Below are positions 16,227 to 24,658 of a stretch of 64,000 nt of DNA, one piece after another (the first letter of the stretch is position 1; the number at the start of each line of letters is the position of its first letter). This stretch comes from Schaalia hyovaginalis. Its GTDB lineage: Bacteria; Actinomycetota; Actinomycetes; Actinomycetales; Actinomycetaceae. The stretch covers positions 930,001 through 994,000 of the forward strand of contig NZ_JACHMK010000001.1 in assembly GCF_014208035.1 (NCBI RefSeq). Direction: 5' to 3'. The position numbers were made by a program, and so were the translations under genes. The notes beneath the pieces are model-generated. The model did no database searches. It was not told the origin of the DNA and worked only from the letters and a program-made list of their open reading frames with translations.

Positions 16227-17552
16227 ATGCGCAGACGAGCGACAGACATGATCCTCGCGGCCGTCGCAGTGGTCGCCCTGCTCATGGGCATACCGGGCGC
16301 CGCCGCCTCCTCCTACCTCGTGTGGGCCGCCGATCAGGAGGGCGCCGAGGCCCGCGTCGAGGCGGTCGTGCGGACGATCGATCGCAGGATCGCGAATGAG
16401 GACCCCGTCGACGAACACCTCATCGCCTCCCTCCTGTCCCCCGAATCCCTGGATCTGGGCAAGGCGTCCTCGGCGATCACGACGAGGGCGACCGGCCCCC
16501 TTTTCATCGGGGAGACCCCGAAGGGCCCGACGCACATCGTGAGGATCTCCTCGCCCTCGGGAACGGCCATCAAGACGGAGATCTCGGCGATCCCCTCTTT
16601 GAAGCGCGTCGCAGCGGTGTGCGGCCTCTTCATCGCGGGCATGAGCATCTGCCTGCTCGTCGGTCTCGCACTGGCGCGCTCCTTCTCCCGGCGCCTCTCC
16701 GCCCCCCTCATCTACCTCGCCGCGCAGGCCGAGCAGATCGGCTCGGGTCAGGTGCGCGCCCAGCTCAAGCCCTCGGGGATCGAAGAGATCGACCTCGTCC
16801 AGGAGGAGCTCGTCCGCACGGGCGAACGCATGGCGGGCCGCCTGGCCGCGGAGCGCCAGTTCGCGGCCGACGCCTCCCACCAGCTCCGCACGCCCTTGAC
16901 GGCGCTGTCGATGCGCCTGGAGGAGATCGAACTCATCTCCACCGAGGAGGAGGTCCAAGAAGAGGCCCGCACCTGCTTGGAACAGGTGGAGCGCCTGACC
17001 GGAGTGGTCGCCGACCTCCTCGATGCGAATGCGCGCTCGGCGGGGCAGACCGAGGCGATTCACATCCTCGAGGCCTTCAACACGCAGCGCGAGGAATGGG
17101 AGGAGGCCTTCGAGAAGTCGGGGCGCCAGCTCGTCTTCACGGACGAGGCCGCGCTTCCCGTTCTCGCCGACGGGCCGAAACTCTCCCAGGTCCTCGCCAC
17201 CCTCATTGAGAACTCGCTGCACTACGGGAACGGCACGACCCGAGTCGTCGCGCGCAAGTCCGCGAACAGCAGGGGCGTGGTCATCGAAGTCTCCGACGAG
17301 GGCGAGGGCGTGGCGGACGATCTGGCTCCGGACATCTTCGAGAAGGGGGTGTCGGGTCACGGCTCGACGGGCATCGGCCTCGCCCTCGCCAGGGACCTCG
17401 CCGGTGCGATGGGAGGACGACTCGAGCTGACGAGCAATCACCCGCCCGTCTTCACCCTGTCCCTCGCCGCGATCCCCGCCTCCCTCGATCCTGACCAGGT
17501 GATGCCCCAGGGGCCCGTCGTGTCGATGGGCCGGCGCTCGCGACGATTCTGA
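16227..17552 (+). CDS. Membrane sensor histidine kinase
   Basis: Partner of the preceding regulator, 441 residues. Two membrane spans (about 8-30 and 129-150) enclose a 100-residue extracytoplasmic sensor region rich in acidic residues. A HAMP-like linker follows, then DHp with His218 in DASHQLRTPLTAL, N-box LIENSLHYGNG, and G boxes DEGEGVADD and GHGSTGIGLAL. The C-terminus has a basic tail (GRRSRRF). Complete and apparently functional. The stimulus is unknown; the sensor region was not recognised. Confidence 0.92.
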   Translation: MRRRATDMILAAVAVVALLMGIPGAAASSYLVWAADQEGAEARVEAVVRTIDRRIANEDPVDEHLIASLLSPESLDLGKASSAITTRATGPLFIGETPKGPTHIVRISSPSGTAIKTEISAIPSLKRVAAVCGLFIAGMSICLLVGLALARSFSRRLSAPLIYLAAQAEQIGSGQVRAQLKPSGIEEIDLVQEELVRTGERMAGRLAAERQFAADASHQLRTPLTALSMRLEEIELISTEEEVQEEARTCLEQVERLTGVVADLLDANARSAGQTEAIHILEAFNTQREEWEEAFEKSGRQLVFTDEAALPVLADGPKLSQVLATLIENSLHYGNGTTRVVARKSANSRGVVIEVSDEGEGVADDLAPDIFEKGVSGHGSTGIGLALARDLAGAMGGRLELTSNHPPVFTLSLAAIPASLDPDQVMPQGPVVSMGRRSRRF

Positions 17553-17570
17553 CCGATGCGCGGGCGATGA

Positions 17571-17586
17571 GGCCCCGGCCGGGGCC
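17571..17586. terminator. Short perfect palindrome between kinase and purK
   Basis: A 16-bp perfect palindrome (GGCCCCGG and its complement) 19 bases after the kinase stop and just upstream of the purK -10 box. Either a weak terminator for the kinase or an operator overlapping the purK promoter. Confidence 0.4.
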
Positions 17587-17592
17587 AGGGGC

Positions 17593-17598
17593 TAGATT
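17593..17598 (+). promoter_or_regulatory. -10 box of a leaderless promoter for purK
   Basis: TAGATT followed by 7 bases and ATG 17606; no ribosome site is present upstream of that ATG, consistent with a leaderless message. Confidence 0.5.
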
Positions 17599-17605
17599 TG
17601 TGCCC

Positions 17606-18760
17606 ATGGAGTCCTTCTCGACTGCTCGTCCCGTCGTAGCCGTGATCGGAGGCGGGCAGCTCGCTCGCATGATGCAGGAGAGCGCCATCGCCCTCGGCCT
17701 GGAGCTGCGCCCGCTCGTGGAGGAACCCGGGGGATCGACCGGGCAGGTCGTCGTCGCCTCCCGCGTGGGGACCCCCGCCGACGCCGATGAAGTGCGCGCC
17801 CTCGTCGATGGCGCTTCGGTCCTCACATTCGAACACGAGCACATTCCCGCGCCCCTCCTCGCGGCCCTTGAAGGCGAACTCCCCATCGAGCCGAAGCCCG
17901 AGGCACTGCTCTACGCCCAGGACAAGCTTGCGATGCGCGAACGCCTCAGTGACCTGGGGATCCCGTGCCCGAGGTGGGCGAAGGTCGAGGACGAAGAGGC
18001 TCTGGACGCCTTCGGCGAGCTGATCGGCTTCCCCCTCGTCGTGAAGACCCCCCGGGGCGGATACGACGGACACGGCGTGCGCGTCATCGATTCCGCGGGC
18101 GAAGTCGCCGACTGGTTCGCCTCGGGGCCCCTTCTCGCCGAGGAGCTCGTCCCCTACGACTTCGAGGTCTCGGCACTGTGCGCCAGGCGCCCCAGCGGTG
18201 AGATCGCCTCCTGGCCCCTCGCCCGCAGCGAACAGGTCGACGGGGTCTGCTCGGTTGTGACGGCGCCCGCGCCGGGGATCTCGCCGAGCACCGCCGAACG
18301 CGCCAAGGAGATCGGAGAGAGGGTCGCCGCCGAGCTCGGCGTCACGGGCGTCCTCGCCGTCGAGATGTTCGTCGTGAAGGGCGCCGAGGGCGAGCGCGTC
18401 TTCGTCAACGAATTGGCGATGCGCCCCCACAACACGGGTCATTGGACCATCGACGGCGCCGTGACGAGCCAATTCGAACAGCACCTGCGCGCAGTCCTCG
18501 ACCTTCCCCTCGGCTCGACCGCGATCAAGGCTCCGGGTTCGACCTCGGTGATGGTGAACCTCCTCGGTTCGGCCTACGCGGACCCGGCGCTCGCCCTGCC
18601 CCGGGCGCTCGCGGGGCATCCGGAGGCGAAGATCCACCTCTACGGCAAAGAGGTCCGCCCTGGGCGCAAACTCGGTCACGTGACGGTGGTCGATAAGGAT
18701 CCGCTTCGCGCCAGGAGGGAAGCGGAGACGGTGGTCGCGCTCCTGCGCGGCGATCGCTGA
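17606..18760 (+). CDS. purK: N5-carboxyaminoimidazole ribonucleotide synthase
   Basis: ATP-grasp enzyme of purine synthesis that carboxylates AIR with bicarbonate to give N5-CAIR, passed to PurE. 384 residues from ATG 17606. The N-terminal nucleotide-binding segment [15 protein letters not shown] is followed by LTFEHEHIP, the ATP-grasp core ([32 protein letters not shown]) and [18 protein letters not shown] near the metal site. A longer in-frame reading starts 13 residues earlier but would precede the predicted transcript start. Followed by purE after 43 bases. Confidence 0.95.
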   Translation: MESFSTARPVVAVIGGGQLARMMQESAIALGLELRPLVEEPGGSTGQVVVASRVGTPADADEVRALVDGASVLTFEHEHIPAPLLAALEGELPIEPKPEALLYAQDKLAMRERLSDLGIPCPRWAKVEDEEALDAFGELIGFPLVVKTPRGGYDGHGVRVIDSAGEVADWFASGPLLAEELVPYDFEVSALCARRPSGEIASWPLARSEQVDGVCSVVTAPAPGISPSTAERAKEIGERVAAELGVTGVLAVEMFVVKGAEGERVFVNELAMRPHNTGHWTIDGAVTSQFEQHLRAVLDLPLGSTAIKAPGSTSVMVNLLGSAYADPALALPRALAGHPEAKIHLYGKEVRPGRKLGHVTVVDKDPLRARREAETVVALLRGDR

Positions 18761-18803
18761 TACGGTTGCGAGGGCGACCGCACGCACGGCAAGGGAGCGC
18801 GAC

Positions 18804-19367
18804 ATGAGTGAAGTCCCGATGGAACTCGGCATCCGCCTGTCCTCGACGGGGGAGGGGCCCCTCGTGGGGGTGGTCATGGGCTCGGACTCGGACTGGCCGA
18901 CGATGGCCCCGGCGATCGAGGCCCTCGCCGAATTCGGAATCGCCTGCGAAGTCGGTGTCGTCTCGGCCCACAGGATGCCCGAGGACATGGTCGCCTACGG
19001 GCGTTCGGCTTCCGCTCGCGGACTCCGCGTCGTGATCGCGGGGGCGGGAGGGGCCGCCCATTTGCCGGGGATGCTCGCCGCTCTCACCGAGCTGCCCGTG
19101 ATCGGCGTGCCCGTGCCGCTCAAGCACCTCGACGGCGTCGACTCGCTGCACTCGATCGTCCAGATGCCCGCGGGGGTTCCGGTGGCGACCGTCTCGATCG
19201 GCGGCGCCAGGAATGCGGGGCTGCTCGCCGCCAGGATCCTCTCGGCCGGAGAGGGCGACTTCGCCGCGGATCTGCGCGAGCGGATGCGCGGGTTCCAGAA
19301 GTCGCTGCGCGATCTCGCGGCTGCGAAGGGCGAGGCGCTTGCGCGCCGGATCGAGGACTCGCACTGA
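18804..19367 (+). CDS. purE: N5-carboxyaminoimidazole ribonucleotide mutase
   Basis: Converts N5-CAIR to CAIR, the step after PurK. 187 residues, slightly long because of about 20 extra N-terminal residues. Class I PurE motifs: [24 protein letters not shown] (catalytic His) and [18 protein letters not shown] 18804 follows AAGGGAG. purK-purE next to cell-envelope genes is a common actinobacterial arrangement. Complete. Confidence 0.96.
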   Translation: MSEVPMELGIRLSSTGEGPLVGVVMGSDSDWPTMAPAIEALAEFGIACEVGVVSAHRMPEDMVAYGRSASARGLRVVIAGAGGAAHLPGMLAALTELPVIGVPVPLKHLDGVDSLHSIVQMPAGVPVATVSIGGARNAGLLAARILSAGEGDFAADLRERMRGFQKSLRDLAAAKGEALARRIEDSH

Positions 19368-19420
19368 ATCGAGGACCCGCGGATTCTGGGACTCGCGCTG
19401 AAGGAAGTGGCCCGGGCCAC

Positions 19421-19426
19421 TAATAT
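19421..19426 (+). promoter_or_regulatory. -10 box of a leaderless promoter for galE
   Basis: TAATAT with 6 bases between it and ATG 19433; no ribosome site upstream. Confidence 0.55.
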
Positions 19427-19432
19427 CGTGGC

Positions 19433-20425
19433 ATGAGCATTCTCGTCACCGGAGGCGCCGGCTACATCGGCGCGCACGTCGTCCGCATTCTTCTCGAGCG
19501 CGGTGACGATGTCGTCGTCGCCGACGACTTCTCCACGGGCGCGCCCGAGCGCGTCGAGGGGGCCAGGATCATCGAACTCGACCTGGCGGAGGATCGGGCC
19601 GTCACCGTCCTCGCGAACACGATGGTCGATGAAGACGTCACGGCGGTGATCCACTTCGCGGCGAAGAAGCAGGTCGGCGAGTCGGTGAAACGGCCGATCC
19701 ACTACTACCGGCAGAACATCGGATCGCTGGCGAATGTGCTCACCGCGATGAACGAGGCGGGGGTCGAGCACATCATCTTCTCCTCCTCCGCCGCGGTGTA
19801 CGGCGTGCCGCCCGTCGGAGTCGTTGCGGAGGACGCCGAATGCCGCCCGATCAATCCCTACGGGGAGACGAAGCTCATCGGTGAATGGATGATGGCCGAT
19901 GCCGAGCGCGCCTGGGGGCTGAAGTGGATCGGACTCAGGTACTTCAACGTCGCCGGCGCCGGATGGGCGGACCTGGCCGATCCCGCGATCCTCAATCTCA
20001 TCCCCATGGTGCTCGATCGCATCGAGAAGGGCGAACCCGCCCGGATCTTCGGCGCCGACTACGCCACCGAGGACGGCACCTGCGTCAGGGACTACATCCA
20101 CGTCCTCGACCTGGCCGAGGCGCACGTGTCCGCCCTCGACGCCCTAGAGGCCGGTCGCGCGCCGGAGCACCGGGTCTTCAACGTCGGGACGGGACGGGGC
20201 ACTTCGGTCCGCGAGATCATCGACGGCCTGCGGAAGGTGAGCGGGATCGATTTCGAGGTGCTCGTCGAGGATCGCCGGGCCGGGGATCCGCCGCATCTCA
20301 TCGGCGATCCGAAGCGCTTGAACGAGGAACTCGGCTGGAGCGCTCACCGAGGTCTGGACGACATCCTGAAGTCGGCCTGGGAGGGCTGGCAGGCCGGCCC
20401 CAGAAGGATCGCGATCCGGGAATGA
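19433..20425 (+). CDS. galE: UDP-glucose 4-epimerase
   Basis: Interconverts UDP-glucose and UDP-galactose (possibly the N-acetyl forms), feeding the nearby glycan locus. 330 residues, extended SDR fold. NAD site GGAGYIGAHVV at residues 7-17, catalytic Ser region FSSSAAVYG, YGETKLIGEWM (Tyr-x-x-x-Lys), and the typical C-terminal GDPPHLIGDPKRLNEELGW. It starts leaderless and ends at a very strong terminator. Monocistronic. Substrate breadth cannot be told by eye. Confidence 0.94.
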   Translation: MSILVTGGAGYIGAHVVRILLERGDDVVVADDFSTGAPERVEGARIIELDLAEDRAVTVLANTMVDEDVTAVIHFAAKKQVGESVKRPIHYYRQNIGSLANVLTAMNEAGVEHIIFSSSAAVYGVPPVGVVAEDAECRPINPYGETKLIGEWMMADAERAWGLKWIGLRYFNVAGAGWADLADPAILNLIPMVLDRIEKGEPARIFGADYATEDGTCVRDYIHVLDLAEAHVSALDALEAGRAPEHRVFNVGTGRGTSVREIIDGLRKVSGIDFEVLVEDRRAGDPPHLIGDPKRLNEELGWSAHRGLDDILKSAWEGWQAGPRRIAIRE

Positions 20426-20444
20426 GGCTCACAGCCGGCTGAAA

Positions 20445-20486
20445 GCGGAAGCGCCCGCCATGAATCTTCATGGCGGGCGCTTCCGC
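20445..20486. terminator. Bidirectional terminator between galE and the amidase gene
   Basis: A perfect 19-bp stem (begins GCGGAAGCGCCCGCC) with a 4-base loop ATCT, between convergent genes. The amidase stop lies 35 bases to the right and the galE stop 20 bases to the left. Confidence 0.9.
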
Positions 20487-20520
20487 GTCGGCGGGACGAT
20501 GGCTCCCGGGTTTCGCCTTC

Positions 20521-22911
20521 CTACCGCAGTGCGCCCGAAGAGTTGAAGACGTATCGCGTGCCGTTGACGTTCTGCGCCCCCGTCACCATCGCTCCGGTGC
20601 CGGGGGTGAGGTAGTACCAGGTGTTGCGGTCGAGGAGCCAGCCGGTGTGCATGGCTCCGGTTGAGGGGGTGAGGTAGTACCAGGTGTTGCGGTCGAGGAG
20701 CCAGCCGGTGTGCATGGCTCCGGTTGAGGGGGTGAGGTAGTACCAGGTGTTGCGGTCGAGGAGCCAGCCGGTGCGCATCGCTCCGGTTGAGGGCTCGAAG
20801 TAGTACCAGGTGGTGCCGATCCTCGTCCAGCCCGAACGCGCCGCTCCGCTCGCGGGATCCAGGTAGTACCTGCCGCCCGAGATCGTTGCGAACCCTCCCT
20901 TGAGGAGCGCGCCGCTCGTCGGGTCGAAGTAGTACCGCTGCCCGTTGATCGTCGTCCACGAGGCGGCCATGGCGCCAGTGGCGGGGTCGAGGTAGTACGT
21001 GGAGCCCCTGGACGTGAACCATCCGGTCTTCATGATGCCCGTCGACGGCTCGAGGTAGTACCAGAAGGCGGAGACGATCCGCCAGCCGGTGACCTGCCGA
21101 CCCGAATCGTCGTAGTACCTCCACCCGTTCGAGTACCTGACCCATCCGGTGCGCATCGCGCCGGAGGACCCGAGGTCGTAGACGCCGTCGGCGAGGCTGA
21201 GCAGGCCGCGCGCCAGTGCGCCGGAGCTCGGCGTGAGGTAGTACCACTGCGAGCCCAAGGCGAGCCATCCTTCGTGCATGATCGAATCGACGCCGAAGTA
21301 GTAGGTGCTTCCGTTGATCGACGCCCAGGTGTCCGCGGCGTAGGAGCCGTCGGAGTTCAGCCAGCGCCAATGGTTGGAGTCGAGGATCCACGTGCCCTTG
21401 CCCGTGAGCTGCGCCGGTGATTCGGGTGATGAGACGCCCGGATCCGCTCCGGTGCTCGCGCCGCCCTCCGCGATCGAACGGATCGTGCCCATCCGCGAGT
21501 AGACGGCGTCGCCCGGGCAGGCCGTGTAGCCGTTGTCGCGATGGCCTGAAATCCTCGGCAAATTGACCCTCGTCCCCTGGGGGTACTTGCTGTTCCCCTG
21601 GGAGATGAACGTGCCGGTCGAGGTGGGCGAGACGCCCGCCCGTTTCAACTGCCATCCGGCGAGCTTGCCGACCGTGGAGAGCGAGGCCGCGGAGGGGACG
21701 GTCGAGGTGTACTCCCCGAGGAGCGAGATCCCCATGGTGCCCGAGTTGAATCCGTAGGAGTGGCCGGCGACGACCATCGACCCCTTGGGCGAGGCGAGCG
21801 TGCCGTAGCGCCCCTCGAATGCCGTACCGCACTTGTCGACGAGGATGTTGTACCCGATGTCGCCCCAGCGGAGGGAATTGGCGTGGTAGGAGTAGATCCC
21901 CCGCACGATATCCGCCGACTGCGCGCAGGTGTAGTTGTTCGTCCCGGCGGTGTGATGCACGACGACGAAGGGGGCGTGGACGTATTCGGGAGTCCAGCCT
22001 CCGCTCGAAGCGCCGGCTCCCCACTCGCTCCGAGTGACGACCGGCACGGGGAGGCCGTTCGCGGTGGTCGCAGCCGGGAGGATCTTCTTGAGGGGGGCGT
22101 TGACGGACATCCCTCCGGCGATGGCGCCGCTCGTGGTCGTCCGGGGGGACGCCGGGTCGCTCCGGTCGTCAGGCTCGGCTCCGCTCCCGCTCGGAGGAAG
22201 GGCGTTGGCGGGCGCGGATTGGTTCGCCTCGGCGAGGACCTCCTTCAACTCCTGGTCCTCGCCGGCGGCGATCGAGGCCTGATCGAGGCCGGTGGCGTTC
22301 GCCGTCGTCGTCTCGACCTCATCGGGCGCGAGCACTTCACGGCCCTCGGGGTTGGAGGGGACGAGCTCGATGGACAGGTCCGCAGGCAACTCGCCCGAAC
22401 CGCTCATGAGCACTTGAATGCCGTCGGCGCCCGCGGTGACGAAGGGATCGGTGCCGAAGGTCGGGCGCTCGCCGTCGCGTCCGCCCGATTCATCCGCCTC
22501 GAGAAGATACCAGTCGCTCCAGACCGAGTTCTCGCGCACTCGAATGAGCACGGAAGCCGTCGAGGCCTCATCCATGCCCCCTCGCCAGGTCAATCCCGTC
22601 ACCATGTAGGAATCAACGGCGAGCGGTTCCGTCAAGAGCCGGGCGCCTTGACCGGGATCGAAACCGTCTTTCGTCTTCCACAGCCCGGAGCGCGTCAGGG
22701 GCTTGGCGCCTTTGCCGACGCCGACCTCCACGGGGACCAGGGCGCTCTCGCCGACCTCGGTCGGTTCGCCTTGGGCATCGGTCAGCCTGATGGCCTGAAT
22801 CGGTTGAGGCGATTGCGGGTCGGAGGGCTGAGCGCTCCGGGCGGGCGCGGATGCGCCGAATGCGAGCGAGGCGATCAGGATCGACCCGATTGATGATGCC
22901 AAGGTGCTCAA
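20521..22911 (-). CDS. Secreted N-acetylmuramoyl-L-alanine amidase with choline/glucan-binding-type wall repeats
   Basis: 796 residues. A signal peptide (about 1-27, ending SAPARSAQ) is followed by an N-terminal domain of unknown fold (30-290) and an Amidase_2/PGRP-like zinc domain (about 310-480: FVVVHHTAG, RWGDIGYNILVDKCG, SGHRDNGYTACPGD, giving two His and one Cys ligand). A C-terminal array of about 13 repeats of 20-21 residues of type GW-x-WYYL-TGAM-TGW follows. The catalytic domain should cut peptidoglycan stem peptides. The repeats are the CW_binding type that grips choline in pneumococcal proteins or glucans in others; the nearby lic genes favour choline. The start is TTG 22911 with GGAG 5 bases upstream and a predicted promoter 35 bases upstream; no ATG fits the signal peptide. 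Confidence 0.88.
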   Translation of the reverse strand: MSTLASSIGSILIASLAFGASAPARSAQPSDPQSPQPIQAIRLTDAQGEPTEVGESALVPVEVGVGKGAKPLTRSGLWKTKDGFDPGQGARLLTEPLAVDSYMVTGLTWRGGMDEASTASVLIRVRENSVWSDWYLLEADESGGRDGERPTFGTDPFVTAGADGIQVLMSGSGELPADLSIELVPSNPEGREVLAPDEVETTTANATGLDQASIAAGEDQELKEVLAEANQSAPANALPPSGSGAEPDDRSDPASPRTTTSGAIAGGMSVNAPLKKILPAATTANGLPVPVVTRSEWGAGASSGGWTPEYVHAPFVVVHHTAGTNNYTCAQSADIVRGIYSYHANSLRWGDIGYNILVDKCGTAFEGRYGTLASPKGSMVVAGHSYGFNSGTMGISLLGEYTSTVPSAASLSTVGKLAGWQLKRAGVSPTSTGTFISQGNSKYPQGTRVNLPRISGHRDNGYTACPGDAVYSRMGTIRSIAEGGASTGADPGVSSPESPAQLTGKGTWILDSNHWRWLNSDGSYAADTWASINGSTYYFGVDSIMHEGWLALGSQWYYLTPSSGALARGLLSLADGVYDLGSSGAMRTGWVRYSNGWRYYDDSGRQVTGWRIVSAFWYYLEPSTGIMKTGWFTSRGSTYYLDPATGAMAASWTTINGQRYYFDPTSGALLKGGFATISGGRYYLDPASGAARSGWTRIGTTWYYFEPSTGAMRTGWLLDRNTWYYLTPSTGAMHTGWLLDRNTWYYLTPSTGAMHTGWLLDRNTWYYLTPGTGAMVTGAQNVNGTRYVFNSSGALR
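20606..20794 (-). repeat. 63-bp tandem repeat (three near-identical units) in the amidase gene
   Basis: Units start at 20606, 20669 and 20732. The first two are identical and the third differs only toward its end. Each encodes one 21-residue wall-binding repeat (TGWLLDRNTWYYLTPSTGAM). Neighbouring repeats are far more diverged, so this triplet is a recent slippage-type expansion and probably varies in number between strains. Confidence 0.9.
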
Positions 22912-22940
22912 AGTGGCTCCAGTTGTTCATGAGGTATGCA

Positions 22941-22975
22941 CATGCAAACTAGCACGAACTGAGTCGATCGTGTAG
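22941..22975 (-). promoter_or_regulatory. Promoter element shared with the second wall-repeat gene
   Basis: On the minus strand: TACACG, a 17-base spacer, then TAGTTT as -10 (22951-22946). The predicted start near 22939 gives a leader of about 28 bases before TTG 22911. The 35 bases match 63691-63725 at 30 positions, including most of the spacer, which suggests a regulator site overlapping the promoter. Confidence 0.6.
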
Positions 22976-23131
22976 TGGGGGCGGAGGAGGAGCTACGGCA
23001 CTGCGCCCTCCCGAGGGTGCGAAGAGGGTATGCGCGGGCCCGGTGAAAGGGACTCCGGCCCGAAGGCGTCCTTCAAGAACGCGGGGGGATCCCGCTTCCG
23101 ATACGGGGGTCGAACGAGGGAGATCAGGGCT

Positions 23132-24658
23132 TCACTGGGGAAGCGCATTGAAATCGTCGGCGGTGAGCCCCCCATCGCGCAGTGCGGCGAAGAAATCCGG
23201 TGCGGTCGTATCGCTGAGCAGCACGGCCATGCCGCCCGCGTCCGTGAGGTAGTCGAGAGCCGCGATGGGCGGAGTGCCCATCATCCCGGAACCCGAGGCC
23301 GAGCGGAACGCGAGGACCAGCTTCGCGACGTCGACGATCGAATCGGACTCGTCCACGGTGAAGGCCCGCGAACCGGCGCGTTCGAGGCGAAGCGCGCGCG
23401 AGGGGTTGAGGAGTGAGGACGGGGATGCGGCCTTGCCGATGACCTTGGAGATCACCTGGCGCTGACGGAGCGTGCGTCCGATATCGCCCGTCGGATCCGA
23501 GTAGCGCATCCTCGAGAAGGCGAGCGCTGTCGCGCCATCGGCATCATGGCATCCCGCACTCCACACGAGGCCCGAAGGGTCGTCGGTGACATCGCCGTCG
23601 TAGCAGAGGTTGACGCCGCCGACGGCGTCGACGATGTCGGCGACGCCGCCCATGCCGACCTGGACGTAGTGGTCGACGGTCAGTCCCGTGAGATTCTCCA
23701 CGGTCGCCACGAGAAGGGATTCACCGCCGAGCGCGTAGGAGGAGTTGATCTTGTCCCAGCCGTAGTCGGGGATCTCGACAAGGGTGTCGCGCGGAATCGT
23801 GACGACGGCGGCCTGGCCGTTGGGGGCGACGTTCACCAGCATGATCGAGTCGGTCCGCGCGGAATCCGTGAAGCCGTCTTGAACGGCACCGTCATCGCGA
23901 GAGTCCGAACCGGCGAGCAGGTAGGTCGTTCCCGGCGTATCGGCGGCCCCCGAAAGGGCGTTGACCCTGCCGAGATTCCCGTTGGCATCCCAGACGAGGA
24001 AGGAGGCCCAGGCGACGAGAGCCGCGAGGAGGAGCGCCGCGAGGCCGAGGAGCCTCCTGGCGGTCCGAGGGCGTTTGCGCGGCGGACGCGCCGCCGGGCG
24101 CCGCTGCGGTGAAGGGGGAACGGGAGCCTGCGCAGGCCGCCACTGCGGGGCGCTCGCCTGCGCCCGAGGGCGGGACGAGGGGGCCGACTGCGTGCGGATA
24201 CCGCCGGGCTGTTGCGAGCGGGGCGCGTACGAGGGAGGCGCCGTCCTCGTTGATGCTTGAGCGTCAGGGGCGCCTGCTCCGGGCCGGGGGGAGGCGCCGC
24301 CCCGCAGTTCCCGGAGCCTCTTGGGCGCGAAGGAGGGGGGCTGCTCCTTCGAAGGCTGATCGGCCGTGGTCGGCATGAGCCTGCGGACGGGCTCCGGGGC
24401 GAGGCCGTCGCCGCCGGTGTCGACGCGCCACTGGCGCGGCGCGGCGTCGTCCTTAGCGACTCCCATGACCCGGGGCTTCTCCCCGGGGGCCAGGACGGGG
24501 CCGCGCGGCGCCTGCAGTTTCGCCCGAGACGGGTCGCGCAGCGCCCTGCGCTCCACCTGGTCTGCCGGGGACGGCGCCTTGGGGAGGGACTTCGCCCCCC
24601 TGGATCCGGGCCTGGCCTTGCGCGGTTGCGGGCTGAAGGAAGGGGGAGTGGGGCTCAT
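23132..24658 (-). CDS. LytR-CpsA-Psr (LCP) family glycopolymer ligase with long proline-rich cytoplasmic N-terminus
   Basis: 508 residues. The first 200 are Pro/Arg/Ala-rich and disordered-looking, then comes a single membrane span (about 203-222, LLGLAALLLAALVAWASFLV). The extracytoplasmic LCP domain (about 240-430) has TYLLAGSDSRDD, RTDSIMLVNVAP, VTIPRDTLVEIP, DKINSSYALGG and ALAFSRMRYSDPTGDIGRTLRQRQ. These carry the Asp and Arg residues that bind lipid pyrophosphate. It would transfer a finished polymer from its undecaprenyl carrier to peptidoglycan. ATG 24658 overlaps the stop of the upstream LCP gene (ATGA), so the two are coupled. Last gene of a four-gene operon. Confidence 0.92.
   Translation of the reverse strand: MSPTPPSFSPQPRKARPGSRGAKSLPKAPSPADQVERRALRDPSRAKLQAPRGPVLAPGEKPRVMGVAKDDAAPRQWRVDTGGDGLAPEPVRRLMPTTADQPSKEQPPSFAPKRLRELRGGASPRPGAGAPDAQASTRTAPPSYAPRSQQPGGIRTQSAPSSRPRAQASAPQWRPAQAPVPPSPQRRPAARPPRKRPRTARRLLGLAALLLAALVAWASFLVWDANGNLGRVNALSGAADTPGTTYLLAGSDSRDDGAVQDGFTDSARTDSIMLVNVAPNGQAAVVTIPRDTLVEIPDYGWDKINSSYALGGESLLVATVENLTGLTVDHYVQVGMGGVADIVDAVGGVNLCYDGDVTDDPSGLVWSAGCHDADGATALAFSRMRYSDPTGDIGRTLRQRQVISKVIGKAASPSSLLNPSRALRLERAGSRAFTVDESDSIVDVAKLVLAFRSASGSGMMGTPPIAALDYLTDAGGMAVLLSDTTAPDFFAALRDGGLTADDFNALPQ

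Noticed and set aside
20606..20794. Regular repeats considered as a CRISPR array
   Set aside because: Units are contiguous 63-bp in-frame protein repeats without unique spacers, and no cas gene is near.
22976..23131. Possible terminator downstream of the LCP gene
   Set aside because: GCGCCCTC/GAGGGTGC near 23003-23020 pairs with one mismatch but leaves almost no loop; too weak to call.
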